Assembly (NCBI RefSeq): GCF_017654505.1 | Contig: NC_054539.1 | Span: forward strand, 73,500,413 to 73,564,412 | Direction of reading: 5' to 3' | DNA: 64,000 nt | Origin: Polyodon spathula | Taxonomy: Eukaryota; Chordata; Actinopteri; Acipenseriformes; Polyodontidae | In this document: positions 40,111 through 52,248 of the stretch, piece by piece | Numbering within the stretch: position 1 is the first letter of the stretch | Layout of the letters: the number at the start of each line of letters is the position of its first letter | The notes under the pieces: model-generated | Database searches by the model: none | What the model saw: the letters and a program-made list of their open reading frames with translations, nothing else | What the model was told of the DNA's origin: nothing | Translations under genes and position numbers: made by a program

Positions 40111-40151
40111 GGGCTTTACCATCTGGTAAGGCTCTTCAGATGGTAAAGCCC
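40111..40151. repeat. Perfect 15-bp inverted repeat (hairpin)
   Basis: GGGCTTTACCATCTG at 40111-40125 is exactly complementary to CAGATGGTAAAGCCC at 40137-40151, with an 11-base loop. Outer pairing can extend through AACC/GGTT with a bulge. It could be the core of a small foldback transposon or a transcribed hairpin. No further evidence. Confidence 0.7.
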
Positions 40152-40481
40152 TCTTTTGGTTCTGTTGCTAAGAAGAGATAGTGTCTAGCTTTTCAAAAAG
40201 AAAAATGTTCATCAACTAGCACACAGTAATCTCCTGCAGCCTGGGTTATATTGCTTAAATGTTCTTTGTTGGAATCCTTCACCAACAAACACATTTAAAA
40301 AAATATTGTTTATTTTCTCTCACTGACTTGCAGATTTCAAAGAACAATTAATTAAGTAATTGATTAATTAATATTTTTTTATTCCTATTGGAAATGCTGT
40401 GTTCCTGACAAAGTTTACGTTTTGAAAACTGATATTTACAATTAACCAATGACTACCAGTAACACACACACATTTATATAT

Positions 40482-40982
40482 TAGTGCTGGGACGAACACA
40501 GGATTTTCATTTTTGGATATTCGCTCAATTTAAATAGTCGTTCAGATATTCGTTCGTTTATTTATATACAATGCTCCCTCGCTATAAATCTCTCGGTTAC
40601 AACACACCTTGGATATAACACTCCTACAGCATGTCCCCCGATTCCCTATGCAAGTGATTCATGCAATATTTATACAGTAAATACAGTACTGGTGTCCCGC
40701 GGCGCCCCCATCCCCTCTATAACGCTCTTCAGTTACAATGCTCATATTGTGTGTCCCCTGAGACCTGTGTTATAGTGAGGGAGAAATGTATGTTAATCTC
40801 GCATATCACATGGAACTCTTTCATTTGCCTTTTTTTTGAAAATGTCATGCAAATTCTGGTGAGGCTGTAAATAAGTGCAAGTTATTTTTGTCATTTGTAG
40901 CAAATACGAACATCTGATTTTTGTTTCCGAATACAAGTCAAAAAATATTTATTCAAATATTCTGCTGTTTGTCCCAGCACTA
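40482..40982 (+). mobile_element. hAT-like non-autonomous element
   Basis: The ends TAGTGCTGGGACGAACA and its near-exact inverted complement TGTTTGTCCCAGCACTA form about 17-bp terminal repeats. No coding capacity. Its right half is shared with 6945-7132. It is interrupted by the MITE at 40569-40788. A flanking target duplication was not obvious. Confidence 0.65.
40569..40788. mobile_element. Pogo/Tigger-like MITE nested in the hAT-like element
   Basis: 220 bases beginning CAATGCTCCCTCGCTATAA and ending TTATAGTGAGGGAGAAATG. The inner parts of the ends are inverted complements (CTCCCTCGCTATAA / TTATAGTGAGGGAG, one mismatch). TA flanks both sides (40567-40568 and 40789-40790), the target duplication used by pogo/Tigger and Tc1 elements. 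Inside, variants of TATAACGCTC/GGTTACAAC repeat. Non-coding. Confidence 0.7.
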
Positions 40983-43617
40983 ATGACAATTCATACAGAA
41001 TGTTAAGTTGCCTGTCTGTTAAGCTTTGACCTTGTGTGGCAGGCTGCAAGTAACAAACACACAATCTTGTAAAAGTGTTTCTCTGAAGCGTTGGCTTTAA
41101 TTCGTCCGGTTTACCATGCGCAGCATTTGAAGCATTCGGACGAATTGGCGTGTATATGTACTCCAAGAATCTGAGATATAAATGTGTTTAATATTTGAAG
41201 TCCTCATGTTCTGTGAATCACAATGCACCCTTCTGGAGGTGCAGTAGAAGCTGATATCCTCCAGTGGCTTGTAGTGAAAATCCTCTTAGAGCCCGATGAA
41301 TGGTTTAACAGGATCTTTGCTCAAATTGAATACGGGTGTTTCTACTCTAATTATTTTTTTATCTGATATAAATTGCATGTATACACAACTCACTCCGGCA
41401 GAGTTGCATCATTTTGTATTTCATAACATCATCTTTGTTCTTTTATGCTAGTTTAACATGTACCAGTACTGATTGACAATGTTAACGAGAAAATAGCTGA
41501 AAAACAATCACGCTTAGTAACCTGCCTCTATCAGCTGTAGACAGCGTCTTTTTTATATGCAGATTTTTCTTTTTAAATTCAAACATATTCATTGAAATAT
41601 CTGGCATGTTCTACCAACCACAGACTTTTGTTATTCATAAAAAAGCAATTTCCAAATGTTCTAACATTTAAAATGATCTTCTACCCCCATGTGAATTCTG
41701 CAGGCCTTGTGAGCCAAAAATATTGCATTTTATTATGAGCTGCATATTGTGATGAATATGATTTAGTGCAATTCTAAGAGTACCCGCCTTCACCTCCTTC
41801 CATTCAGGTACCACAGCGATGAGTCTTTTATTCAGCATGCACCAATGTTACTTCATGTACATGCTTTTTTTTTCTTCTTAATACATATATTATATAATAA
41901 TTGTATTAATAAAAGTGCAGCAGGTTGTCAGAAGAGTTTCTTTTTTGTTTATTACTAATTCTTAAATTATTTTAAATCTGTATTTTTACTCATTGGCTAG
42001 CATCAGTTTGATTTGATAGAATAACATATTCATAATATTCACGGGGGGGGTGTTCTTCTGTGGATCTGATGTTTTCTGCTCCATATTAATCTCTCCAGGC
42101 CCACAGTCTTCTGGAGGATAGCTCTGACTAGATATAATCAAACCCTCTTTTATCTTTCAAATGTCACAGTCTAATTGCATGTCTTTTTCAATGATATTAA
42201 ATGTATTAAAACATAATTACAAAAGCTAAGGGGCCAAAATGCTGTATTATGTTCATAAGGATGCACCTTGCGTATTGTATCATATCTTCTCATCTGACAA
42301 GTGATTTAATTGGAGGAAAGGTTTGTTTCCTTAATACTTTATATTAATTTACTGATTACATTTTTTGAGGCGTGGTCAGAATAACTTAAAGGACTTGTCT
42401 TACTTCATTGAAACCTCAAGAAACATGCTAATTACATAACAGCTTGCAGCAGTGTTAATTGCACTCAAAGAAATAATAATCTCATTATAATTTATTATAT
42501 TATTACATGATGCTAATCAAACCATTTGATTTCACTCCAGTTAATTTCCCTGATCTTGAAAATCTGAACCCCTCTGAGTCAGGCACGAAATTCAGGTGCT
42601 CAGAGAAAGATTTCATATCAGGTAGAAAATCAATGCAAACTGTTGCACCATTAACATGTTTCATGATTGTCCCTGCAATTAGGGCACTCCTGAAAGATTA
42701 AACCTGATCATTGGAACCATATTAATACACCCCCCTCCCTTTTTTTGCTGCATTCAAAATATCTCAATTCAATTGCCTTTCGGTGTTGCATAAAGTTCTG
42801 TATACAATATAATTATCCATTCCTTTGTACTGTAAACACAAATGCATTAAAATGCATTTGAATTAGTGTTGTCATAAGTTAATTGTTAGTAGCTGCCCTT
42901 GTTCTACTCTTTAGTATTGAGTCGTTGCATTGGAAATGTTGTTCCATGACACTGTTGTGATTGTTGTTAAGGTGATTCGTCAAGCCTGTTGGCACTTGTG
43001 GAAGAAGGGTTTACAAAGTGAACTGTAAGAATACACAGTGCACGCACCTCATTAGGGTTTCTATCCTGTCTTGTCAATTGCAGTTCTTTGTTTGGGCCAC
43101 AAAATATCTAGTGATATGCTTCAGTAGAAAGCAGGTTGACACTCTATATCACTGTATTTAATACTGACAAGGTTAAAGTGCATGTAATGATATTGGCATT
43201 TTTTGTTGCTGCTGGTTGTGATTCAGACATTTGTTTTCTCCTCTTGTCAAACTCCAGTCTTGTTCAGTACGTCTGTGGAGCCTGGGGCACATTATCCAGT
43301 CCAGTGAGCGCCGTTAGAAATTGATCTGTCCAGAGGCAGAGAGCACTGACTGTGCTAATAGAGGGGTGCTTTCTCTCCAGTTTCAGGAGCTGTAGAGCTC
43401 TTCAATTCATCACAGTCACTGCATCCAGGCACTCATTATTGCAGGTGATACCTATAAAGCACACTGTCAGCAAAGCACATATTGGTAGTGCCTTTAGCGC
43501 TTTCCTGGTCTTAAGTGTGGATCCATCCTAGTTTATGTAAAATGGTATCCTTGGCAACGATAGCTTTGGGGGATATGCAACTTGTGGATAGCTTACATCA
43601 TATAAAGCAGAACAAAC

Positions 43618-43636
43618 TTTTTTTTTTTTTTTTTTT
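43618..43636. repeat. Poly-T run
   Basis: A 19-base T homopolymer with no recognisable retroposon body beside it. Confidence 0.85.
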
Positions 43637-44041
43637 GTAAAGCTAATTTCTTAATCAGTTGGTACATTGAAAGATCAGTAAAGGTTTTTGGGCATTATTA
43701 AATCGTCTTAGGAAAGACCAAGTCTAATCGAAACACAGCAGAATCAATAAAACTAGCTTATTTATGTATTTATTTATTTTCCCAGCTACAAGTATAGTAA
43801 TCTGGCATATATTATTTTGTTTCATTAAATACTTTAATATTTTTCTCATACTTTGCATGCATAAGACCTTCTTGAAGTTATATAATGTTTTTGTTTAAAT
43901 CGTACGCCTGACATGTTCAGTCCTTGGTGGTTATGCATCCGTTTTAGGAAAACATTGTGCCTAGTTCTAATAAACAAGGGAAATGGGTCAGACAGTTACA
44001 GAATATTTCTATGCTGTTTCAATGCTAAAAAGATGTTTCAC

Positions 44042-44540
44042 TGGGCTCCCGAGTGGCGCATCCGGTAAAGGCACTTCGCGTGGAGCGCAGGATGTGCCCT
44101 ATAACCTGGAGGTTGCCGGTTCGAGTCCAGGCTATTCCACTGCAGACCATGGTATAGCGTTCCCAAGGGGCGGTGCACAATTGGCCAAGCATTGCCCGGG
44201 TCGGGAAGGTTTAGGTCGGCCAAGGTGTTGCCGGCTCGCTGCGCACCAGCAACACCTCTAGACCAGTAGACTGGCTGGGCGCCTGTGGCCTTGGCTGCAA
44301 GCTGCCCAGAGCTGCGTTGTCCTCTGACGCTGTAGCTCTGAGGTGGCTGCATGGCAGGCCTGTAGAAAAATAAATAAATAAAAAATGGTCGACACAAGTT
44401 TCGGAGGACAGCGTATGTTTGTCTTCGCCGGTCCCGATTCAGCGTGGGGGTGGTAGCAGTGAGCTGAGCCTAAAATAATACAAGTGGCTATTTCAGATTG
44501 GGAGAAAAATGGGATAAAAATTGATTGGCGACTACTAAAT
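44042..44540 (+). mobile_element. tRNA-derived SINE
   Basis: The head has RNA polymerase III promoter boxes: box A-like TGGCGCATCCGG at 44054-44065 and a perfect box B GGTTCGAGTCC at 44118-44128, spaced as in a tRNA gene. The body runs through CACTGCAGACC, CAATTGGCCAAG and GCTGTAGCTCTGAGG, an A/T-rich AAATAAATAAATAA segment near 44370, and a tail with GATTGGGAGAAAAATGGG and TTGGCGACTACTAAATT. It is GC-richer than its surroundings. The head looks familiar from sturgeon/paddlefish sequence (recollection, untested). Open frames in it are not genes. Confidence 0.8.
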
Positions 44541-46029
44541 TAATTTTACTGCAATTTGCTAATGCGCAGATCATAAGAATATAATACAATAATTGGAAGC
44601 TCCTGCTGCTGCTACTGAAATGAAGTGAAATCTTGTTTCTCTCATAACTTGTGAACAGCATGTTGCATTGATTGAAAATCAACCCGCATCCGCCTTTGCA
44701 ATGATGTGGCGGACAACACAAGCACAATGGCAGATTGTTCTAACAAAGCTATTAATAAATCTGAGCGGAATGGTTTGTGAGAGCACATTGCTGTGATTGA
44801 AAGAAAAGAAGCATGGGCACTGGAAAGTTGCTGTCATTTAACACGCTTAGCTTTTACTGCAGAGCGATGGTACTGCAATTTGTATGCACATTTTTAACTG
44901 GTAGGCTTATAAAGATAAGCTTGAAAAAAAAAATGTTTTTATGAATTTACATAAATTAGTTTCACAAAACTGCCTTGCCTGCATAATAGTACAAATATAG
45001 TGAAATGAGAAATGTTCATTTCCATAGGCTTGATCAATTACAAATATCCAGAACAAACTGATTGGCACATAAAATGTGTGCGTCGTTATTTATGGTAAGA
45101 AATGAACATTTTTATAAATGGGTGAATTGAGTCAGAATCTGGGTTACATTTAGCACATTGTATTCACTTGTTAGTATTAAATCTCAGCACCTCCGCATTC
45201 TCTTAAATCACAGCCTCTCACAAGCAGCTTGGGTCTCCCATCTGTATCAAATCAGAAGCACGTGTCAGGGTGCTCTTGCCCACTCTGTCCGTCACACATC
45301 TCTCATTGTAAAAGCACACACCAATAAAATCGAATACGTTTCAAATTTAAATAGATAGCTAAATGAAGAAATAAAAGCAGCATTTTTTGTGGACTTGAAG
45401 TGTTCATTTGTATAACAAGAGTCGAGAAATTATAGATGCAAACTGAAATGATTGGCCTACTTAGAAAAGTAGGTGTTCAGTAAGTCCCTGAAATTTTGTT
45501 TGTGATGGTCTTGTAAAAATCACTAAATTGAGGGAGACATGACGTTGACAGAGAGAATGAACAAGCATTAGTCTATGAACAAGCATTAGTGCACCTGGTT
45601 GCTTGTGTCTGCAGAAGAAAACTCAGGCTTGGAAATAAATGAGTGCTAACCAAAGCGTTCAAAGAAGGGCCAGCCTGTTAACTCACTAATAAATAATAAC
45701 CAAAGCATTAAACCACCTTTCAACACCTGTTTAATGCCTGTGTTAATCCTTATATTATAGAGTCTGATGAGTTCATAATACTAACATTCGCATATCACAG
45801 GTAACTTGCCCCTGCACTCCAGAGCTTGCTGTATAGTTGAATGGCAAGACCTTCCTCTTTGAACGGTTCACGTCCAGCTCTTGCCTTTCCAGTCAGTTCA
45901 GGAGGCCGAGATGCTGATTTCATTAAAATGTATTGCCCCTCTATGTGTGTGTTTTAATTATATAGAGTACAGGTGCAGTCAACCAGCTAGTGAAAGCTAA
46001 CCTGTGACTCTAAGTCTTTCTGTTTGCAG

Positions 46030-46096
46030 GTTGCTGACACAGACCGTAGGACTACTCTATGTTGGCAACTATGAAAGACCTTTTGCTCAGATGAAG
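46030..46096 (+). CDS. RNGTT: RNGTT exon F (C-terminal OB-fold)
   Basis: A 67-base exon. Its first G completes the glycine codon opened at the end of exon E. It then encodes LLTQTVGLLYVGNYERPFAQMK, a beta-strand segment of the C-terminal oligonucleotide-binding domain that closes over the nucleotide during guanylylation. Acceptor TTTGCAG|G and donor AAG|GTAAGC. Exons E and F together add 168 bases, keeping frame. Confidence 0.94.
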
Positions 46097-49000
46097 GTAA
46101 GCCAGTTAAATGTACCCCAGTTATGAATAGATTCATCACTTTAATGTGTGCACTTCAGGGCTGATTAAACTAGACCTGGGTATTGACATGCCTGGGTGTG
46201 CAGTAGGTCCGATTTCAGCATCACTAGTGGAAGATAAATTAAAGGACAGCACTGTTGGACTTTTTAACCCTCGATACACCTGCCATTGAAGGGGGTGGTA
46301 CAGCTTTTTGAAACATGCCATTTTAATAGCCAGCTTACGTAGATTTATAAGATGGATATAGCAACATCTACTATTACCACTGAGTAAATCAACCATTTAT
46401 CTACGGGAGACAGCGCTGTTACACTTAATGCAATTTAAACATCACATAATTAGTCAGACACTGTCTCCCTGGCTACTTTTGCTAATTTGTTATTTTGTCC
46501 CCGTATTTCACAGCACTCTTCTCCTCTGAGTCTGAAACCTGTTAATCCTCTTCCATAACTGCCTTTTCATAATTTATATTTCCAGACTGTCAGTGTGCAC
46601 ACAGACCTGTTAAAATACTCCCCACAGACTGCTTATTCACAGTAATATCCTTCTTTCTGTAATTTAGAATCAAAATCCTCAAATTTTTTATTGTATGTAT
46701 GTATTTATTTATTTATTTATAGTAAATCCATAGTATTGGGGGCTCAGGTTAGTGGAGCTAAAGTTAAAATTCTCATGTGTTCTGGTGCTTTATAACCAAG
46801 ACCTTTACTTGGTATTTCAGCGTAAGTAATGGAAAACCCCAGGGAACTGAGGACTATTTGTAAAACATTTAATCATCTAACATCCCTAAGCACTGAGCAT
46901 TTTAATGGGGCTGACAACAAGCAGTGATCCAGTTAACCTCTGTGCATCCCAATCTTACTGCATTCACATGCAAATAAAATCCTACCCCACTAATGGAAAT
47001 TCAGTAGAAATGAAAGAGCAAGCCCTGTTTTTCATACCTGCTTCAACACTATATCGAGTTAAATTTGCATTTTATTGTAGTGTTTTTATCTTACAGTATT
47101 TCAGAATTTCAACATATTTTATAAGGAGAGCACAAAGAGATAAGAACATTGAATTTTGCTGTCATCCCTTTCATAATTCAGATCTCAGACTCACTACATG
47201 CTGTATATAGCAATATATTTTTATGGCTGTTATTTTGTTAGAATTCCAAGTGCAAAATAGATTTCCCTTGTTCGTAGCTCCAAAACAGTGATGGCGTACA
47301 CGTACTTAATTCACTGACTGCGTACCATTATTCCAGCGTGTTGGTTATCTACTTATAGTTAACATGGAAATTAAAATGAAGGCCAGGATATGCCATGAAT
47401 CTTAATCAACAGCTCACTTTTATATAACAATTTATTAGGCTTCATCGCCCCTGTTTGCCCAGGTTAAGGGGTTTGCATTCTGGCCTACTTCAGCTCGTAG
47501 CCATCTTATAGGTGAAATAATTATTGTTATTCGTTTCCCCTTCCAATTACAATACAGACCTAATTATAGCAACAAAAAAACAGTTTTAAAAACAGTTTAT
47601 TGAACTAACATCCCAAAACACTGACCGTTGGAATAACTTTATTAACCAGCAATGACAGCTATAACCTCTGTATATCCCCGCTCTGTATACTGTATACTTC
47701 CTGTATGCAATAGTGCCTATAAATAATGTTTTTAAAGTCCATGCTGAATAACAACATTGTTGTAGCCTGCCTTTATTTATAAGGGATATATTGAGAGGGA
47801 TGGATAGGTATGTATCTATTTTAATATCTTTGTTAAAGTTATAAAAAGCATGCACATGCAGGATCAGTTATATTCTTTTTTTTTTTTTTAGGTAACTGCA
47901 CTTTTTTGACATTTTAAATCTAAATGACTTTAGAATTCCCTTTCTTAACTTCACAAGAATGGTATTCAATACAGTACTGTAATAAGAAGGCTGAAACGGG
48001 TGCAGCTATACCAGTCATTTCTGAATGGAAAGCTGTACTGTGGCCATATAAACACAGTACATGAAGGGTTCTTTCCATATAAAATTCAAAAGTCAGGATG
48101 CTTTATTTAACTAAAATTGATCATGCACTGTGCAAAAGTAATGTGACAAAAAATAGAAATTCAGAACTGTACCTTAAAAAAGGAATGCAAATACTGAACT
48201 TGAGCTTGACAGAAGTGGCACAGTGCAGAGACATAAAAACAGCCAATCAAATAGACATGAAAATCAATAGATCCAATGCCTCATCATTTTTTATGTTTTG
48301 TGTTGTTTTTATTCCAGTCAGGTAATGCAGTTTTGAGTGGGTGGTTCTTAGAGAAGACCTCTTAGTATTCAGCACAGATGGGTTGTATTGTACTGAAGGC
48401 TCGGATTTGAAGTCATGTCACCGAAAATGACCTGCACTAAAATAAAATAAGGGGGCGCTTCAGAAAACACCTTATTTGAAATTCAGACATTTTTTTTTAT
48501 CATATACATTTCTTCAACTATTTTGCACATTTCTTTTGAAAGTTCTTTTTCATTTTTTTTTTTTTTTTAATAACTATAATACATTACTTGGCACTAGCCA
48601 TGGAAGAGTGTATCTGTGTGAACATCTGTGAATGAACAGAAGCAGGCTTTCATCTTTTAGACATCACTATTTAATGGAGATAAATACAAAAGAACAACGG
48701 GTCTTTTTAAGGAAAGAAATGTTGATTTGGAACCAGGCACAATCAAGTCACTGTTATACAGAAGTCTGCCGGAATCAGTTTGCACAGTCCAGTTTTGAAG
48801 ACTCTGAAAACTGGTGCTGGAGAAGTGACTACATTCTGCAGTGCTTAGCTTCAAAAAGGTTGTAATAAAATGGCTCCTACACTACCAGATGGTCTTTACA
48901 AGCCTGATTTCATATCTAGTTATTAAAGAATAAATGCTATTTTTAAAATGAGAAATTAATAATTCATGAAGTATTTTGGTATTGATCTTTCTTTTTTGTA

Positions 49001-51769
49001 AGTCTTCACATTAATAATGCACCTCTTTAATGGCTTTGTTTCTTAACAGGAGTGAAAGAGTTTTTAACATTCAGGGCAAGCCTTCTCTCTAGCAGTAAAT
49101 GAATGCATTGAAATACATGGGTGTAACTGAAGCCCGGGAAAGGGATGGTTTTCATTTCAGCAGATAGACCACAAATTGCAGGTGCAACTCTTAATAGTGA
49201 ATTGTGAGCTACCATTCTTAAAGTTCTTCAGTGGCTTTCTTTTCTACAAGCAGGGGTAACGTCAAGCACAGTACAGTACCTGTATACACTCTGTGTTGGG
49301 ATTTTAAGTAGTTTGTTAAAATCAGATAGAATACCTGATATTTGTAGACTCTATATTATATGTCCATCTGGTGCAGCCACTTACAGCCAGTCACATTAGT
49401 GCTGATACACATGGAAGCAGCGAGACAGACAGGTTAGAAAGATTGCGGCTTTGGGACAGTTCCAATTTAGGTTTGCCCTCGTTAATTGATATTTTGAAAC
49501 CCAGAGGCACAGGGTAAGAGAGAAGCCAATTGGAACTCCATGTCTTTATCCTAGTTAATTGAGAGAGTGCCTTTTCATAACAGTACAGTAACACACGGAT
49601 TCACTGACCTGAGTGCCTTCTCATAGCAGTACAGTAACACACTGATTCACTGACCTGAGTGCCTTCTCATAGCAGTACAGTAACACACTGATTCACTGAC
49701 CCGAGTGCCTTCTCATAGAAGCACAGTAACACATTGATTCACTGACCCCAGAGTGCCTTCTCATAGCAGTACAGTAACACACTGATTCACTGACCCCAGA
49801 GTGCCTTCTCATAGCAGTACAGTAACACACTGATTCACTGACCCCAGAGTGCCTTCTCATAGCAGTACAGTAACACAGTCTGATTCACTGACCCCAGAGT
49901 GCCTTCTCATAGCAGTACAGTAACACACTGATTCACTGACCCCAGAGTGCCTTCTCATAGCAGTACAGTAACACACTGATTCACTGACCCCAGAGTGCCT
50001 TCTCATAGCAGTACAGTAACACACTGATTCACTGACCCCAGAGTGCCTTCTCATAGCAGTACAATAACACAGTCTGATTCACTGACCCCAGAGTGCCTTC
50101 TCATAGCAGTACAGTAACACACTGATTCACTGACCCCAGAGTGCCTTCTCATAGCAGTACAGTAACACACTGATTCACTGACCCCAGAGTGCCTTCTCAT
50201 AGCAGTACAGTAACACACTGATTCACTGACCCCAGAGTGCCTTCTCATAGCAGTACAGTAACACACTGATTCACTGACCCCAGAGTGCCTTCTCATAGCA
50301 GTACAGTAACACACTGATTCACTGACCCCAGAGTGCCTTCTCATAGCAGTACAGTAACACACTGATTCACTGACCCCAGAGTGCCTTCTCATAGCAGTAC
50401 AGTAACACACTGATTCACTGACCCCAGAGTGCCTTCTCATAGCAGTACAGTAACACACTGATTCACTGACCCCAGAGTGCCTTCTCATAGCAGTACAGTA
50501 ACACACTGATTCACTGACCCCAGAGTGCCTTCTCATAGCAGTACAGTAACACACTGATTCACTGACCCCAGAGTGCCTTCTCATAGCAGTACAGTAACAC
50601 AGTCTGATTCACTGACCCCAGAGTGCCTTCTCATAGCAGTACAGTAACACACTGATTCACTGACCCCAGAGTGCCTTCTCATAGCAGTACAGTAACACAC
50701 CGATTCACTGACCCCAGAGTGCCTTCTCATAGCAGTACAGTAACACACTGATTCACTGACCCCAGAGTGCCTTCTCATAGCAGTACAGTAACACACTGAT
50801 TCACTGACCCCAGAGTGCCTTCTCATAGCAGTACAGTAACACACTGATTCACTGACCCCAGAGTGCCTTCTCATAGCAGTACAGTAACACACTGATTCAC
50901 TGACCCCAGAGTGCCTTCTCATAGCAGTACAGTAACAGTCCGAGATTGTGTCTGTTGGAACAGTTGATGTAGCTTTATTCTTTTGGTCTTTGTATTATTT
51001 GTTAATTTACTGATTTTTCTTTTTAGTTTTTGCGCATCTATGCTTGATTTAATATTGTTTGTGATCTGTCAGTCTGTATCAAGATGATGAATATGCAATA
51101 CATGTGGGCCCCGACTATTTGTCTTTACAGGCATCAGTGCACACAAGTTGTTTTACTGATTTAAATACCTTAAGTCAGCAGTTATTAATGTGTTTATTTG
51201 GCTCTGAACATGTGCAGCCTTAGTCCCTACAGATTCTATATTCTAAACAGCTGTTTCAAATTAAGCTGAAACAGCACTTGCACAAATAGCATGGACCAAA
51301 GACTTGTATCCCCTTCCTCCACTCTTAGCAGTGCACTCCCTGTGGACCCTTGTTCTTTCCCATATTCTAAACTCATTCTAATACACACAGACAATATTAA
51401 ATGTAAATTTTATCTTTACACAGGTACAATACGTCACTGTTGACAAGCATGTGATCGGTTTTCTTTAATTAAGAGCAGCATATTTCTGTGTAATAAAGGA
51501 ACTTGATTTTATAGTAGTCTCCCTTTCCTTGAGAAAGTGTCTTTGAATTTTGTTTTCAGTTTTCCCTGGAAAGCAATTTATAGTAATAACTGGTCGAAGG
51601 CATGAACATTTCTGGGATTCATGCATTCCTATTGGCTGTTTTATGATAGAAAATAAATCTGATGGGTTATATGTTTTACATTTTATACATTTGCAAACAT
51701 GCATGAAATACAGGCTGTAAAATCAAATTGCATGATGAGATTGTTCTTCTCTTTGTTTCCTTTGGTTAG
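46097..51769 (+). other. RNGTT: RNGTT intron between exons F and G (5.7 kb)
   Basis: Its main content is the 48-bp minisatellite at 49564-50938. The remaining 46097-49560 and 50940-51760 are AT-rich with T/A runs (47878-47891, 48551-48569) and no gene or transposon that I can identify. Confidence 0.8.
49564..50938. repeat. Minisatellite, 48-bp unit, about 28 copies
   Basis: The unit contains AGAGTGCCTTCTCATAGCAG, TACAGTAACACACTGATTC and ACTGACCCC. The central copies are almost identical. The first three or four at the left edge are about 46 bp (CTGAGTGCC instead of CCAGAGTGCC) and more diverged. Three interior units have two extra bases (ACACAGTCTGATTC) near 49876, 50070 and 50600. Because 48 is a multiple of three, the minus strand reads as a 16-residue peptide repeat (MRRHSGVSESVCYCTA). 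This is an artefact, broken at each extra-base unit. Confidence 0.97.
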
Positions 51770-51893
51770 GTGACAAAAGATCTGAAACAGTATGACAACA
51801 AAATCATTGAATGCACCTTTGTGAACAACACGTGGGTTTTCATGCGCCAGAGAATAGACAAGAGCTTCCCAAATGCCTACGAAACAGCCATGG
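51770..51893 (+). CDS. RNGTT: RNGTT exon G (motif VI)
   Basis: A 124-base exon encoding [17 protein letters not shown], then [19 protein letters not shown] and ETAM, with one base of the next codon. WxFMRxRxDK is motif VI of capping enzymes, on the OB-fold, needed for reaction with GTP. Acceptor TTGGTTAG|GTG and donor ATGG|GTAAGC. Some open frames continue into the short following intron, reaching a stop at 51971, which is intron read-through. Confidence 0.95.
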
Positions 51894-52081
51894 GTAAGCA
51901 TTTACAGAGCAGTAAACCTACCTCACAGGAACAGGGCAACTATATACTCAGGACGAGCTTGATCATCATTTAAAATACATGGGATAGACCACTTCAGTTC
52001 GGAGGGGGGCTTATTTCTAATACATGGGTGGACATGGGTAAATGCCAGTTATTAACATGTCTCATTTGGTTTCTCTTCCAG
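51894..52081 (+). other. RNGTT: RNGTT final intron (188 bp)
   Basis: The shortest intron in the window, GTAAGC donor to TTCTCTTCCAG acceptor. Retention would add about 26 residues after motif VI and stop at 51971-51973, removing the conserved C-terminal tail. Confidence 0.93.
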
Positions 52082-52248
52082 CTGTTTGCAACAGCATTCA
52101 ACATCCAGTTACAAAGGAAATCCTGCTGGAGTTCATCGATAGGTGTGCACTCCCAGCTCAAGGACAAACACGCAAACACCCCCTGGATCCAGACTCGGAG
52201 CTGATGCCACCCCCTCCCCCAAAGAGACCGAACCGAGCTATACCATAG
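52082..52248 (+). CDS. RNGTT: RNGTT last coding exon and stop
   Basis: It completes an alanine codon with exon G and encodes [21 protein letters not shown], a short variable linker ([13 protein letters not shown]) and the conserved tail [20 protein letters not shown], then TAG at 52246-52248. The proline run and basic KRP tail are characteristic of animal RNGTT C-termini. Joined exons give about 300 residues from the KxDGxR arginine to the stop, matching the expected length of this part of an approximately 600-residue enzyme to within a residue or so. Confidence 0.96.

Larger units (their letters stand above)
36967..46029 (+). other. RNGTT: RNGTT intron between exons E and F (9.1 kb)
   Basis: It contains an R2/Hero-like retrotransposon tail (37140-38680), a perfect 15-bp hairpin (40111-40151), an hAT-like element with a nested pogo/Tigger-like MITE (40482-40982), a T run (43618-43636) and a tRNA-derived SINE (44042-44540). 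The rest (38700-40080, 41000-44030 and 44550-46020) is AT-rich without recognised features. The 136-codon minus frame at 39609-40019 carries no motif that I can name. Confidence 0.75.

Noticed and set aside
44041..44130. Functional tRNA gene
   Set aside because: The pol III boxes are present, but the sequence does not fold into a full acceptor stem and continues into a 500-bp SINE body.
50051..50584. 177-residue minus-strand repeat protein of 16-residue units
   Set aside because: It is the 48-bp minisatellite read in frame. There is no start context, splice site or unique sequence at either end, and the frame breaks wherever a unit has two extra bases.
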